A stretch of 64,000 nucleotides of DNA from Roseovarius gaetbuli (GCF_900172365.1 NZ_FWFJ01000001.1:180898-244897), one strand, 5' to 3'. Positions 19,445 to 28,493 are shown, counted from the stretch's first letter. Translations and numbers: made by a program. The notes: generated from the letters alone by a model not told the origin.

Positions 19445-20356
19445 CTATCGGGGCAGGGGGTCTTCATCCTCGGCCTGACCGGCGAGCCAATCGCGAAACT
19501 TTTGCAACGCCGGATCGCGCGCGTTGCGCAGGGGCCAGACAAGGTAATAGGCCCCCGGCGTCTGCGCCGCGCCGCCCCAGGCACAGACCAGCCGCCCCGT
19601 TGCCAGATCCTGTTCGGCCAGATAATCGGGCAAGAGCGCCACGCCAAGGCCATGCAATGCCGCCTGGGTAATGGTTGAGAATTGGTCATAGATCGTGCCG
19701 GTGACCTGCAGGTTTGTCACCCCATGCGCCGCCAGCCAGGCCGCCCAGGCTTGTGGGCGGGTCTCGATATGCAAAAGCGGTAGGGTCAAAAGATCAGCGG
19801 CCCCGGTGATGGGCGCCCGCCCGGCCAGAAACTCCGGCGTGCAGACCGGTAAAACAGCCTCGGTCTTGAGCCGCAGCGCCTGTGTTCCGGGCCAATCGGC
19901 GTTTCCAAAATGTATAGCGGCATCAAAGGGTTCGCTGGTAAAGTTAAACGGCTTTAGCCGGGTCGAGAGGTTGATCGTCACCTCCGGGTGCAGGCGCGCG
20001 AAATCCGCCAGACGCGGCACCAGCCACCGCATGCCAAAGGTCGGCAGAATCGCGAGGGTCAGGCTTCCGCCGACCGGGTTGACCGTGAGTTTGAGCGATG
20101 CCTGGGTGATTTGCTGCAAGGCGCCACGGATTTTATCGGCATAATCCGCCGCCTCGGGCGTCAAGGCAAGGCTGCGCCCCTCACGGATGACAAGCGTCAC
20201 GCCAAGCTGTTCTTCCAATGTTTTCAATTGCCTGCTGACCGCACTTTGAGTTTGCGCCAACTCTTGGGCGACCGCTGTTGCACTGCCAAGGCGATCAAGT
20301 GCCTCAAGCGCGCGCAGCGAGGCGATAGACGGCAGGAAGCGGCGCGAGAGGCTCAT
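19445..20356 (-). CDS. LysR family regulator, probable regulator of the divergent glutaryl-CoA dehydrogenase gene
   Basis: 303-residue LysR protein of the GcvA-like subgroup. The N-terminal HTH contains GSATAVAQELAQTQSAVSRQ, followed by the LAILPTFGMRWLVPRLADF start of the co-inducer domain. It is divergent from gcdH with 106 bases between starts, the arrangement usual for the GcdR/gcdH pair of other proteobacteria. Control of gcdH by glutarate or a related acyl compound is inference from that context. Confidence 0.85.
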   Translation of the reverse strand: MSLSRRFLPSIASLRALEALDRLGSATAVAQELAQTQSAVSRQLKTLEEQLGVTLVIREGRSLALTPEAADYADKIRGALQQITQASLKLTVNPVGGSLTLAILPTFGMRWLVPRLADFARLHPEVTINLSTRLKPFNFTSEPFDAAIHFGNADWPGTQALRLKTEAVLPVCTPEFLAGRAPITGAADLLTLPLLHIETRPQAWAAWLAAHGVTNLQVTGTIYDQFSTITQAALHGLGVALLPDYLAEQDLATGRLVCAWGGAAQTPGAYYLVWPLRNARDPALQKFRDWLAGQAEDEDPLPR

Positions 20357-20462
20357 ACTTGCGGTTTACTCATGGGTTCATGTGCAAATATCGTTATTAT
20401 ATCCGTTTTGACCAGTGTATTCTGCCTGCAACCTGCAAAAAAAAGCTCATAAGGATATCCCC

Positions 20463-21686
20463 ATGAACGCCAACACGCCTGTTCTGCGCGCCAAGGATGC
20501 ACCGGACCTCAACAGCTTTGACTGGGCCGACCCGTTCCGCCTTGCCGATCAGCTGAGCGAAGAAGAGCGCATGATCGCCGAAAGCGCGCGCAGCTTTGCC
20601 CAAGAAACGTTGCAACCACGGGTGATTGACGCCTATCGCGAAGAGCGGGTCGACCCCGGAATTTTCCGCGAAATGGGCGATATGGGCCTTTTGGGCACGA
20701 CCATCCCCGAAGAATACGGCGGCCTTGGCGCGAACTATGTCACCTATGGCCTTGTTGCACGTGAAATCGAGCGGGTCGATTCCGGCTATCGCAGCATGAT
20801 GAGCGTTCAATCGAGCCTTGTGATGTATCCGATCTATGCCTACGGCAGCGAAGAACAGCGCCGTAAGTATCTGCCTGGATTGGCAAAAGGCGAGTTGATC
20901 GGCTGTTTCGGCCTGACCGAACCCGACGCCGGATCTGACCCTGCGGGCATGAAAACCCGCGCCGAAAAGACCGCGACCGGATACCGTATCACCGGCACAA
21001 AGATGTGGATTTCCAACAGCCCGATCGCCGATGTGTTCGTCATCTGGGCGAAATCAGAGGCGCATGACGGCAAAATTCGCGGCTTTGTCCTTGAAAAAGG
21101 CATGACGGGGCTGAGCGCGCCGAAAGTGGGCGGAAAGCTATCGTTGCGCGCCTCGGTCACGGGCGAGATCGTGATGGAGGGTGTTGAGATCGGCGAAGAG
21201 GCTCTTTTGCCGAATGTTCAAGGGCTTAAAGGGCCCTTTGGATGTTTGAACCGGGCGCGTTACGGCATCGCCTGGGGCGTGATGGGCGCGGCCGAATTCT
21301 GTTGGCAGGCGTCGCGGCAATACGGGCTTGATCGGCGCCAATTCAACCGGCCGTTGGCGCAAACCCAGCTGTTCCAGCTCAAGCTCGCCAATATGCAGAC
21401 CGAAATCACCCTTGGCCTTCAGGCCGCCTTGCGGGTCGGTCGTTTGATGGACGAGGCCAACGCCGCGCCCGAGATGATCTCGATGATCAAGCGCAACAAC
21501 TGCGGCAAGGCGCTTGAGATCGCGCGTCACGCGCGGGACATGCACGGCGGCAACGGGATTTCCGAAGAATTCCAGGTGATCCGGCACATGGTCAACCTCG
21601 AAACCGTGAACACCTACGAGGGCACGCATGACGTTCATGCACTCATCCTCGGACGGGCGCAAACCGGCTTGCAGGCGTTCTTTTAA
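20463..21686 (+). CDS. gcdH: glutaryl-CoA dehydrogenase
   Basis: 407-residue flavoprotein of the acyl-CoA dehydrogenase family that oxidises and decarboxylates glutaryl-CoA to crotonyl-CoA in lysine/tryptophan/glutarate catabolism. GcdH-type sequences include [19 protein letters not shown] at the N-terminus, [14 protein letters not shown], and [20 protein letters not shown] at the C-terminus with the catalytic-base glutamate in YEGT. The ATG at 20463 has AAGGA upstream. It is followed after 39 bases by a fused dehydrogenase E1. Confidence 0.93.
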   Translation: MNANTPVLRAKDAPDLNSFDWADPFRLADQLSEEERMIAESARSFAQETLQPRVIDAYREERVDPGIFREMGDMGLLGTTIPEEYGGLGANYVTYGLVAREIERVDSGYRSMMSVQSSLVMYPIYAYGSEEQRRKYLPGLAKGELIGCFGLTEPDAGSDPAGMKTRAEKTATGYRITGTKMWISNSPIADVFVIWAKSEAHDGKIRGFVLEKGMTGLSAPKVGGKLSLRASVTGEIVMEGVEIGEEALLPNVQGLKGPFGCLNRARYGIAWGVMGAAEFCWQASRQYGLDRRQFNRPLAQTQLFQLKLANMQTEITLGLQAALRVGRLMDEANAAPEMISMIKRNNCGKALEIARHARDMHGGNGISEEFQVIRHMVNLETVNTYEGTHDVHALILGRAQTGLQAFF

Positions 21687-21725
21687 GCATGCACAGTCGG
21701 CGAAAACCTTTGGCATAGGGCTTGC

Positions 21726-23912
21726 ATGGATCGCGCAGAAATCGTTCACGAAAATTTCCTGAGACGCGTTGGCGCGGGCGATCTGCCCGCGCTTTCTGTG
21801 CTCACGGCGAAACAGGCCGGGCTTGATCATGCGGCGCTGTTAACCTTGTTTCGCGCGCAGGTCATCAGCCGCCAGCTTGACCGCGTCGCGCGCCGCCTTC
21901 AGGCCGAGGGGCAGGGGTTTTATACCATCGGATCAAGCGGGCATGAGGGCGTCGCGGCGGTGGCAAGCGCGCTGCGCCCCACCGATCCGGCGTTTCTGCA
22001 TTACCGCGACGGCGCGTTTCAGGTGGCGCGCGCCCAGCAGGTGCCGGGACAAGACCCGATTTGGGACATGCTGCTGAGTTTCACCGCCTCGGTCGAAGAC
22101 CCGATCAGCGGCGGGCGCCACAAGGTTCTGGGCAGCAAAGCCCTCAGCATTCCGCCGCAAACCTCGACCATCGCCAGCCATCTGCCCAAGGCGGTCGGCG
22201 CGGCCTATTCCATCGGGTTGATGCGCCGCTCACCGCCGCCCATGCCGGAATATGCGCCCGATGCGATTGCGTTTTGCAGCTTTGGCGACGCCTCGATGAA
22301 CCATTCCACGGCGCAAGGTGCGCTGAATTGCGCCGGTTGGACAAGCTGGCAGGGCGCGCCGCTGCCTTTGCTTTTTCTGTGCGAAGACAATGGCATAGGG
22401 ATCTCCGTTAAATCTCCAGAAGGCTGGGTTTCGGCGGTGCTTCAATCGCGCCCCGGTCTGCGGTATTTTTCCTGCAACGGGTTTGATCCGGTCGAGACAT
22501 ATGCAACCGCCCGCGAGGCCGCTGACTGGGTGCGCCACCTGCGCAAACCGGCGATCCTGCATATGTCCTGCGTGCGGCTTTATGGGCATGCAGGGCCGGA
22601 TGTCGAGGCCGCCTATCGCCCGATGGCCGAGATCGAGGCCGGTGAGGCGCATGATCCGCTGCTCTATTCGGCGGCGCGGCTGATCGCTGAAGGGGTGGCT
22701 ACGAAAACGGATATTCTTGAGCTTTATCAGTCTGTTTTCGATGAAACCTCATCCAAGGGTCAAGAGGCTGTCAAGCGCCCCAAGCTGAGCAGCGCCGCAG
22801 ATGTCATGACCTCAATCATCCCGCCCAAGCGAGAGGTGGCGCGCGTCAATGGCCCCGACCCGGACGCGCGTGCCGCATCGTTCGGCCCCTCGGACATGCG
22901 CGCGCTTGAGGCGCCGCAGCCGATGAACAAGCTGATCAACCTCGGCCTGAGTGACCTTATGCTGCATTTTCCCGAAATTGTCATGGCGGGCGAAGATATT
23001 GGCCGCAAAGGCGGGGTTTACGGCATCACCAAGGGGTTGCAGTCCCGCTTTGGCGCGCATCGGATGATCGACAGTCTGCTCGACGAGCAAAGCATTCTCG
23101 GCCTGTCGCTTGGGCTGGCGCAGAACGGCTATATACCGATGCCGGAAATTCAGTTTCTGGCCTATCTGCACAATGCAGAGGATCAGTTGCGCGGCGAGGC
23201 GGCGACGCTTTCGTTTTTCTCGAACGGTCAATTCACCAACCCGATGGTGCTTCGGATCGCGGGGCTTGGCTATCAAAAGGGCTTTGGCGGGCATTTCCAT
23301 AACGACAATTCCCTGGCGGTTCTGCGCGACATTCCCGGCATAATTATTGGTTGTCCTTCAAATGGTTATGATGCGGTCCTCATGTATCGTGAGGCGATCC
23401 GGCTGGCCCGCGAAGAGGCCCGCGTCGTGGTGATGATCGAGCCGATCGCGCTTTATCCGATGCGCGATCTGCAGGAGGCGGGTGATTGCGGCTGGATGCG
23501 GAGCTATCCGGGACCAGAGGCACGCGCGCCGCTCGGGCAGGTTGGCATCACCGGCACTGGCACCGACCTTGCCATCGTGACCTATGGCAATGGCTGTTAC
23601 CTGAGCCATCAGGCGATGGCAGAGTTGGGCGAGGGGGTGCGGGTCATTGATCTGCGCTGGATCGCGCCGCTGGCGGAAGAGGCGCTTCTCAAGGCGGTTG
23701 AGGGCTGTGACCGCATTCTCATCGTTGATGAATGTCGCCGCACCGGCGGCCAGGCCGAGGCACTTGCCACGCTTTTTGGCGAACGCCTTGACGTGCCCGT
23801 GGCGCGCGAGGTGGCCCAAGACAGCTTTATCGCCACCGGCCCGGCATATGGCGTCACGATGCCGTCAAAGGCCTCGATCGTCGCCGCCGCAGAGCGGATG
23901 TTGCGCCGATGA
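21726..23912 (+). CDS. thiamine-dependent 2-oxoacid dehydrogenase E1, fused alpha and beta subunits
   Basis: 728-residue fusion. Residues about 1-330 are E1-alpha-like (GFYTIGSSGHEGVAAVASAL; TPP/Mg site in FGDASMNHSTAQGALN with CEDNGIGISV). Residues about 390-728 are E1-beta-like (MAGEDIGRKGGVYGITKGL; PEIQFLAYLHNAEDQLRGEA; C-terminal DECRRTGGQAEALATL). The family is the branched-chain/2-oxoisovalerate type. No E2 or E3 gene is nearby, so it must borrow these or act without them; the substrate is unknown. It lies downstream of gcdH and overlaps the next start by ATGA. Confidence 0.85.
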   Translation: MDRAEIVHENFLRRVGAGDLPALSVLTAKQAGLDHAALLTLFRAQVISRQLDRVARRLQAEGQGFYTIGSSGHEGVAAVASALRPTDPAFLHYRDGAFQVARAQQVPGQDPIWDMLLSFTASVEDPISGGRHKVLGSKALSIPPQTSTIASHLPKAVGAAYSIGLMRRSPPPMPEYAPDAIAFCSFGDASMNHSTAQGALNCAGWTSWQGAPLPLLFLCEDNGIGISVKSPEGWVSAVLQSRPGLRYFSCNGFDPVETYATAREAADWVRHLRKPAILHMSCVRLYGHAGPDVEAAYRPMAEIEAGEAHDPLLYSAARLIAEGVATKTDILELYQSVFDETSSKGQEAVKRPKLSSAADVMTSIIPPKREVARVNGPDPDARAASFGPSDMRALEAPQPMNKLINLGLSDLMLHFPEIVMAGEDIGRKGGVYGITKGLQSRFGAHRMIDSLLDEQSILGLSLGLAQNGYIPMPEIQFLAYLHNAEDQLRGEAATLSFFSNGQFTNPMVLRIAGLGYQKGFGGHFHNDNSLAVLRDIPGIIIGCPSNGYDAVLMYREAIRLAREEARVVVMIEPIALYPMRDLQEAGDCGWMRSYPGPEARAPLGQVGITGTGTDLAIVTYGNGCYLSHQAMAELGEGVRVIDLRWIAPLAEEALLKAVEGCDRILIVDECRRTGGQAEALATLFGERLDVPVAREVAQDSFIATGPAYGVTMPSKASIVAAAERMLRR

Positions 23913-25168
23913 CCGGGCTTGGCAATCTTTGGCGACAGAGCGCCAGGGAAAGCTTTGAGGCGCCGGGATTTCAGGGCGATCTTGCCGTTGACCTTGTAAT
24001 TATTGGCGCCGGATTTACCGGCCTTTCGGCGGCGCTTGCGGCCGCGGGGCAGGGCGCCACGGTGGCCGTGCTTGAGGCCAACACCGTCGGCCACGGCGGA
24101 TCGGGGCGAAACGTGGGGCTGGTCAATGCCGGTCTGTGGCTGCCGCCCGATGACGTGTGCCGCGCTCTAGGCGAGGCGGCAGGAGAGCACCTCAATACCG
24201 TTCTGGGCGGCGCGCCGGATGTGGTGTTTGATCTGGTCACGCGCCACGCGATTGACTGCGAACCAAGGCGCGCGGGCACCTTGCATCTGGCGCATGCCCC
24301 GAAGGGCGAGGCCCAACTCAAGGCGCGCCTGGCGCAGATGCAGGCGCGCGGCGCGCCGGTGCAATACCTTGCGGCGGATGAGGTGGCCAAACGCACCGCG
24401 AGCGCGGCTTTTGGCGGCGCACTATTTGATGCGCGTGCGGGTACGATTCAGCCATTGGCCTATGCGCGCGGTCTTGCGCGGGCCGCCGCAGAGCAGGGCG
24501 CGCGGATTTACGAGCAGAGCCCCGTCACCGGCGCCGCGCGGCACGGTGGTCAATGGGTGGTAACAAGCCGCTCTGGCAAGATCCGGGCGCGCCGACTTTT
24601 GGTGGCAACCAATGCCTATCACCAGCCGCTGGCGCATATGTCGATGCCATCTGTGCCGGTGGTGCAGTATTTTCAGCTGGCCACCAAGCCGCTTGCCGCG
24701 AACCTTGGCGGTGATATTCTGGCGGGCGGCGAGGGGGCTTGGGACACCGGGCTTATCATGACCTCGATCCGGCGCGACGAAGCCGGGCGCGTCATCATCG
24801 GCGGCATGGGAAGCGAGGCCGCGACCCATACCAATTGGGCCGAACGCAAGCTGGCAAGGCTCTTTCCCCGGCTTGCCGGCTTCGAGATCGAGCACGCCTG
24901 GAGCGGCAAGATCGCCATGACCCAAGATCATCTGCCCCGCATTTTGCGGCTTGGGCGTGAGGGGCTTGCAATTTTTGGCTATTCGGGGCGCGGCATCGGG
25001 CCGGGCACGGTGTTTGGTCGCGCGGCGGCTCTGGCCTTGCTGTCTGACGATGAAAGCGGGCTGCCAGTGCCGGGCGTTGATATGTACGCCGAAAGGTTCT
25101 GCACCCTGAAGGCGCTGTTTTACGAAACCGGCGCGCGGCTTGTCCACTTGGGGGCCGCACGCAGCTAG
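23909..25168 (+). CDS. FAD-dependent oxidoreductase, DAO family (amine/amino-acid oxidase-like)
   Basis: 419-residue DAO-fold flavoprotein. The dinucleotide-binding motif VDLVIIGAGFTGLSAALAAA occurs near residue 30 and GHGGSGRNVGLVNAG follows, as in gamma-glutamylputrescine oxidase (PuuB/OrdL)-like enzymes. The C-terminal FAD contact is GYSGRGIGPGTVFGRA. The substrate is not determinable; a primary or secondary amine or amino acid is likely from the family. It is translationally coupled (ATGA) to the fused E1 gene, so the two probably act in one pathway. Confidence 0.85.
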   Translation: MTGLGNLWRQSARESFEAPGFQGDLAVDLVIIGAGFTGLSAALAAAGQGATVAVLEANTVGHGGSGRNVGLVNAGLWLPPDDVCRALGEAAGEHLNTVLGGAPDVVFDLVTRHAIDCEPRRAGTLHLAHAPKGEAQLKARLAQMQARGAPVQYLAADEVAKRTASAAFGGALFDARAGTIQPLAYARGLARAAAEQGARIYEQSPVTGAARHGGQWVVTSRSGKIRARRLLVATNAYHQPLAHMSMPSVPVVQYFQLATKPLAANLGGDILAGGEGAWDTGLIMTSIRRDEAGRVIIGGMGSEAATHTNWAERKLARLFPRLAGFEIEHAWSGKIAMTQDHLPRILRLGREGLAIFGYSGRGIGPGTVFGRAAALALLSDDESGLPVPGVDMYAERFCTLKALFYETGARLVHLGAARS

Positions 25169-25265
25169 CCATTGGCGCACAGTCACTGTTTGTTGACCCA
25201 AGTCCCATTGCGTCGGGGCGCCACGGCTGTATGTGCACCCTCCAGACCAGATTTCGGAGCAGGAC

Positions 25266-26669
25266 ATGGCCCTTCAGGATACCGGTGCGAGTTTCACCCA
25301 AGGCAGCCTCATGCGGCATGTCTCGGTCATGTCGTTCACCTCAAGCATCGGCTTGATGGCGATCTTCGCGGTCGACCTTCTGGATATCGTGTTCATTTCG
25401 ATGCTGGGGCGCGATGAACTGGCGGCGGCGGCGGGCTATGCCAGCACGATCATGTTCTTTTTCAGCGCCGTGAACATCGGTCTGTCAATCACCGCCGGCG
25501 CCCTTGTCGGGCGGGCCACCGGCGCCGACGAGCCGCTTGACGCCCGCGAGTACGCCAGCAGCGTGGCCGTCATTTCGGTGGTGGTGGGCATTCTCCTTCC
25601 GCTCGTGGCCCTGCCCAATATCGCGGCTTTGCTGGCCCTTGTCGGAGCGACAGGACAGGTGGCGGAGCTGGCGGCAGGCTATCTCTGGATCATCCTTCCC
25701 ACGACCATGGTGTCGGGCCTGTCGATGGTCGCGGTGGCGGTTTTGCGCGCCTATGGCGACGCGCGCGGGGCGATGTATCCCGCGCTTTTGGGCGGCGGCG
25801 TGAACGCAGTGCTCGACCCGCTTTTGATCTTTACGCTTGGCATGGGCCTTAACGGGGCGGCCATGGCCACCGTGGCGGCTAGGGTCGCGACAATGGCGAT
25901 GGCCATGGGGTTTGCGGTATTCCGATATCGTGCCTTTTCGGTGCCGCGCCCGCAATGCGTGGCCCGCGACTTCCGCGAGGCGGCCGGGATTGCCTTGCCC
26001 GCGGTGCTTGGAACCGTTGCGACGCCCGTGGGCACGGCGATTGTCACCCGCGAGATGGCGAAATACGGACATGACGCGGTCGCCGGTCTGGCGGTGATCA
26101 ACCGGATGGTCCCGGTGGTGTTTTCGGTGGTTCTTGCGCTGTCAGGGGCAATCGGGCCGATTTTCGGTCAGAATTTTGGGGCAGGGCGTCTGGACCGGGT
26201 GCAGGAAACGTTTTTTGAAGGGCTTAAGTTCCTGGCGATTTACGTGCTGGTGATGTCGGCGCTTTTGTTCGTGTTGCGCGCCCCGATTGCCGGGCTTTTC
26301 GACGCCACCGGCACCATGCGCTCGCTATTATATCTCTATTGCGGACCGCTCGCGCTTGCATCGTTTTTCAACGGGGCGATTTTTGTCTCGAACGCGTCGT
26401 TCAACAACCTTGGGCATCCGGGCTATTCGACCGGCGTGAACTGGGCGCGCCAGACGCTTGGGACCTTGCCCTTTGTGCTGGCGTTCGGGGCCATTTGGGG
26501 CGCGCATGGCGTGCTCATCGGTCAGGCCCTCGGTGGGGCCGTTTTCGCGGCGGTTGCGATCTGGCTTGGGCTACGGGTGATTCAGGCGCCGTGCCGTGAT
26601 CCGCTCAGGGGACAGTACACATGCCCAGAGATGCGCATGCAGGTCATGTCGAACCGATCTTACAGGTAA
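25266..26669 (+). CDS. MATE family efflux transporter
   Basis: 467-residue integral membrane protein with about 12 hydrophobic segments and the MATE architecture of two similar halves (residues about 15-225 and 240-450). It exports organic cations or other small molecules by Na+ or H+ antiport. The ATG at 25266 has a GGAGCAGG ribosome-binding site; the preceding gap of 97 bases holds no clear promoter, so it may be part of the gcdH-E1-oxidase unit. Substrate unknown. Confidence 0.87.
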   Translation: MALQDTGASFTQGSLMRHVSVMSFTSSIGLMAIFAVDLLDIVFISMLGRDELAAAAGYASTIMFFFSAVNIGLSITAGALVGRATGADEPLDAREYASSVAVISVVVGILLPLVALPNIAALLALVGATGQVAELAAGYLWIILPTTMVSGLSMVAVAVLRAYGDARGAMYPALLGGGVNAVLDPLLIFTLGMGLNGAAMATVAARVATMAMAMGFAVFRYRAFSVPRPQCVARDFREAAGIALPAVLGTVATPVGTAIVTREMAKYGHDAVAGLAVINRMVPVVFSVVLALSGAIGPIFGQNFGAGRLDRVQETFFEGLKFLAIYVLVMSALLFVLRAPIAGLFDATGTMRSLLYLYCGPLALASFFNGAIFVSNASFNNLGHPGYSTGVNWARQTLGTLPFVLAFGAIWGAHGVLIGQALGGAVFAAVAIWLGLRVIQAPCRDPLRGQYTCPEMRMQVMSNRSYR

Positions 26670-26954
26670 GACTATGGTCGCACCTAAGTACGCATAATCA
26701 GTATTATGTTAATAATGCAAAGGCAAACCCATCGGTTCAGATTGATAAAAAGAATATCTTTATACTAATTTTCCATACCTTACGTTCCACTCCTCATGTA
26801 TTTCTGACGGGTTTGCCGACTATGATTGGACAAAATGAACCTACTCCGAACGTCAGCACATAAGCCACAGGCCAAAATGTTAACGATTTCAGTGCCTAGC
26901 GGTCTCGACAGGTTAATGTTTAGCAGTCTATGACTTGAATCTAGGAGGACTGAC
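26670..26954. other. AT-rich intergenic leader before aroQ
   Basis: 285 bases clearly richer in A/T than the neighbouring genes, without a credible ORF. A weak promoter TCGACA (26905-26910) / TATGAC (26929-26934), spacer 18, lies just ahead of aroQ. A single CCATAC half-site at 26773-26778 matches half of the palindrome found behind luxR. The composition could mark promoter and regulator-binding DNA or a small foreign insertion. Confidence 0.4.
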
Positions 26955-27398
26955 ATGACAGCAATTCTGATCCTGAACGGCCCGAACCTCAACCTCCTTG
27001 GCACGCGCCAACCGGACGTCTACGGCCACACCACCCTTGCCGATATCGAGGCCATGTGCCGCAACAAGGCCAAGGCCCTTGGGGTTGAGCTCGGCTTTGG
27101 TCAAAGCAACCATGAGGGCGCATTGGTGGATGAGATCCACGCCGCGCGCGGCCGCTTTGACGGTATCATCCTGAATGCCGGTGCCTATACCCACACTTCG
27201 GTCGCGCTGCGCGACGCGATAAGTTCGGTCGAACTGCCGATGATCGAACTGCACCTGTCAAATGTTCATGCCCGCGAAGCGTTTCGTCACACGTCATTCC
27301 TCTCGGCCATTGCCGTCGGTGTGATCTGTGGCTTTGGCGCCAAGGGCTATGGTCTGGCGCTAGAGGCGATGGTCGGTCACCTGGAGACTGCTGGATGA
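26955..27398 (+). CDS. aroQ: type II 3-dehydroquinate dehydratase
   Basis: 147-residue type II dehydroquinase of the shikimate pathway. Motifs are [20 protein letters not shown] at the N-terminus (flexible-loop arginine and tyrosine), the catalytic histidine region [15 protein letters not shown] and [16 protein letters not shown] lies 8 bases before the ATG. Its last four bases are the start of a LuxR-type regulator (ATGA), an unusual partner for a housekeeping enzyme. Confidence 0.96.
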   Translation: MTAILILNGPNLNLLGTRQPDVYGHTTLADIEAMCRNKAKALGVELGFGQSNHEGALVDEIHAARGRFDGIILNAGAYTHTSVALRDAISSVELPMIELHLSNVHAREAFRHTSFLSAIAVGVICGFGAKGYGLALEAMVGHLETAG

Positions 27399-28150
27399 TC
27401 GAAGCCGGTAAGGTCAACTCACTGCTGAATGCATCAAGCATCGAAGAGCTATGGAGCATCCATACTCAGTACATGGCCGACTATGGGTTCGACAGGTTGA
27501 TTTACGGCTATACCCGCTATCGCACGGCGACCTCTTTGGGCAATCCCGACGACTTTGTCATTCTGACCAATCACAGCAACGAATATACCGATGTCTTCAT
27601 TGGCGAAGGTCTGTATTTTCAGGCCCCGATGGTGCGTTGGGCGCTTGAAAATGAAGGCGCCTGTTCGTGGTCGCGCCTTAGGGAAATGACCGAAGACGGC
27701 ACGATGTCACCAGAGGAACAAAAGGTTTACGATTACAACCGGGCGCAGAACATTGCCGCGGGCTATTCGATTAGTTTCAAGTCGCTGTCACCGCGCACCA
27801 AGGGCGCGATTGCGCTGACCGCGCGTCCCGGTCTGAGCCAGGCCAAAGTCGATGAGATGTGGAAACGCGATGGCGACGCCATTCTGGCGCTGAACAACCT
27901 GGCGCATCTGCGCATTCTGTCCCTGCCCTATACTGCGCCGGGCCGCGGGCTGACGGCGCGCCAACGCGAGGTTCTGGGCTGGGTCGGCGATGGAAAGACC
28001 GTTCAGGACATCGCCGTCCTGATCGGACTCACCCCGGCCACCGTCGAAAAGCATTTGCGGCTGGCACGTGCGGCTTTGAATGTCGAAACGACGGCGCAAG
28101 CGGTTTTGAAAGCTGCATTTCAGAATCAAATTTTCATTCTCGAAAATTAA
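27395..28150 (+). CDS. LuxR family solo regulator with autoinducer-binding domain
   Basis: 251-residue protein with an N-terminal autoinducer-binding domain (about 15-165) and a C-terminal LuxR HTH ([18 protein letters not shown]...[16 protein letters not shown]). No luxI-type synthase is in the window. Aligned by eye with TraR, the ligand-pocket Trp85 and distal glycine are kept (CSW; AAGYSIS), but Trp57 is Tyr, Tyr61 is Phe and Asp70 is Ala, so ordinary AHL binding is doubtful. It is translationally coupled to aroQ. A hairpin, a perfect palindrome and a possible promoter follow it. Confidence 0.87.
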   Translation: MIEAGKVNSLLNASSIEELWSIHTQYMADYGFDRLIYGYTRYRTATSLGNPDDFVILTNHSNEYTDVFIGEGLYFQAPMVRWALENEGACSWSRLREMTEDGTMSPEEQKVYDYNRAQNIAAGYSISFKSLSPRTKGAIALTARPGLSQAKVDEMWKRDGDAILALNNLAHLRILSLPYTAPGRGLTARQREVLGWVGDGKTVQDIAVLIGLTPATVEKHLRLARAALNVETTAQAVLKAAFQNQIFILEN

Positions 28151-28151
28151 C

Positions 28152-28169
28152 CCTTTTGATAACAAAAGG
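28152..28169 (+). promoter_or_regulatory. stem-loop at the luxR 3' end
   Basis: CCTTTTG (28152-28158), loop ATAA, CAAAAGG (28163-28169): a perfect 7-bp stem directly after the luxR stop. It has no T-tract, so it is a weak terminator or an RNA 3'-end stabiliser. Confidence 0.45.
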
Positions 28170-28179
28170 TTATAAAGAG

Positions 28180-28195
28180 GTATGGAATTCCATAC
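28180..28195. promoter_or_regulatory. perfect 16-bp palindrome, candidate LuxR operator
   Basis: GTATGGAATTCCATAC is fully symmetric with no spacer. Its centre lies about 45 bases before the predicted start of the following RNA and it abuts the -35 element, which is the position of class II LuxR-type activator sites. Binding by the adjacent LuxR solo is inference. Confidence 0.5.
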
Positions 28196-28199
28196 TTTC

Positions 28200-28227
28200 A
28201 TGACCCTACGTAAAATAGCATTATATC
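28200..28227 (+). promoter_or_regulatory. candidate promoter for the RNA downstream of luxR
   Basis: ATGACC (28200-28205, weak -35) and TATATC (28222-28227, -10) with a 16-base spacer. The weak -35 next to a palindrome fits an activator-dependent promoter. Confidence 0.35.
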
Positions 28228-28232
28228 AAAGT

Positions 28233-28442
28233 TCCGTGAGTGGTGGCTTTATAGCCCGGGAACATGGGGGCAGTTCTACCTTTTGATTTTGGGAAAGGCT
28301 GTCCTCTCCGGTCCTACCGGATGTCGGCTGTCAGCCCATATTTTTCTGGGTTGGCGGTCGGCGCCTATAGATCGTCGTTTCATCCCCAATAGACGGCCGA
28401 TCGTATCAGTGGTGTTGCCCTCACGGGCGGCACCGCTTTTTT
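28233..28442 (+). ncRNA. candidate small RNA of about 210 nt between luxR and tsf
   Basis: A 366-base gap between luxR and tsf contains a promoter-like element and ends in a strong intrinsic terminator at 28411-28442, about 260 bases after the luxR stop, far for a simple mRNA end. The interior has local hairpin potential (for example CCCATATTTTTCTGGG). One short ORF (28264-28392, 42 residues, starting MGAVLPFDFGKG) has only a weak ribosome-binding site and no recognisable relatives by eye. I do not recognise a known RNA family (not 6S, SRP or RNase P RNA). Confidence 0.4.
28411..28442 (+). terminator. strong intrinsic terminator (+ strand)
   Basis: GGTGTTGCCC (28411-28420), loop TCAC, GGGCGGCACC (28425-28434) pair over 10 positions (two G-T wobbles), followed by GC and six T residues. 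Confidence 0.85.
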
Positions 28443-28463
28443 CGTTCGCCCGTATTCAACCAG

Positions 28464-28493
28464 AAAGGGCGCCCCCGCGAGAGGACGCCCTTT
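28464..28493 (-). terminator. terminator downstream of tsf
   Basis: On the minus strand AAAGGGCG and CGCCCTTT arms (28464-28471 and 28486-28493) form an 8-bp stem 24 bases after the tsf stop, followed by a short T-containing stretch. Confidence 0.6.

Noticed and set aside
26780..27004. Minus-strand 74-codon frame in the AT-rich gap before aroQ
   Set aside because: It runs into aroQ, has no ribosome-binding site and no recognisable features.
28233..28442. Known structured RNA (6S, SRP, RNase P, tmRNA or a purine riboswitch) behind luxR
   Set aside because: A stretch resembling a purine-riboswitch core (AGTTCTACC) lacks the pairing partners, and no 6S, SRP, RNase P or tmRNA signature was found.
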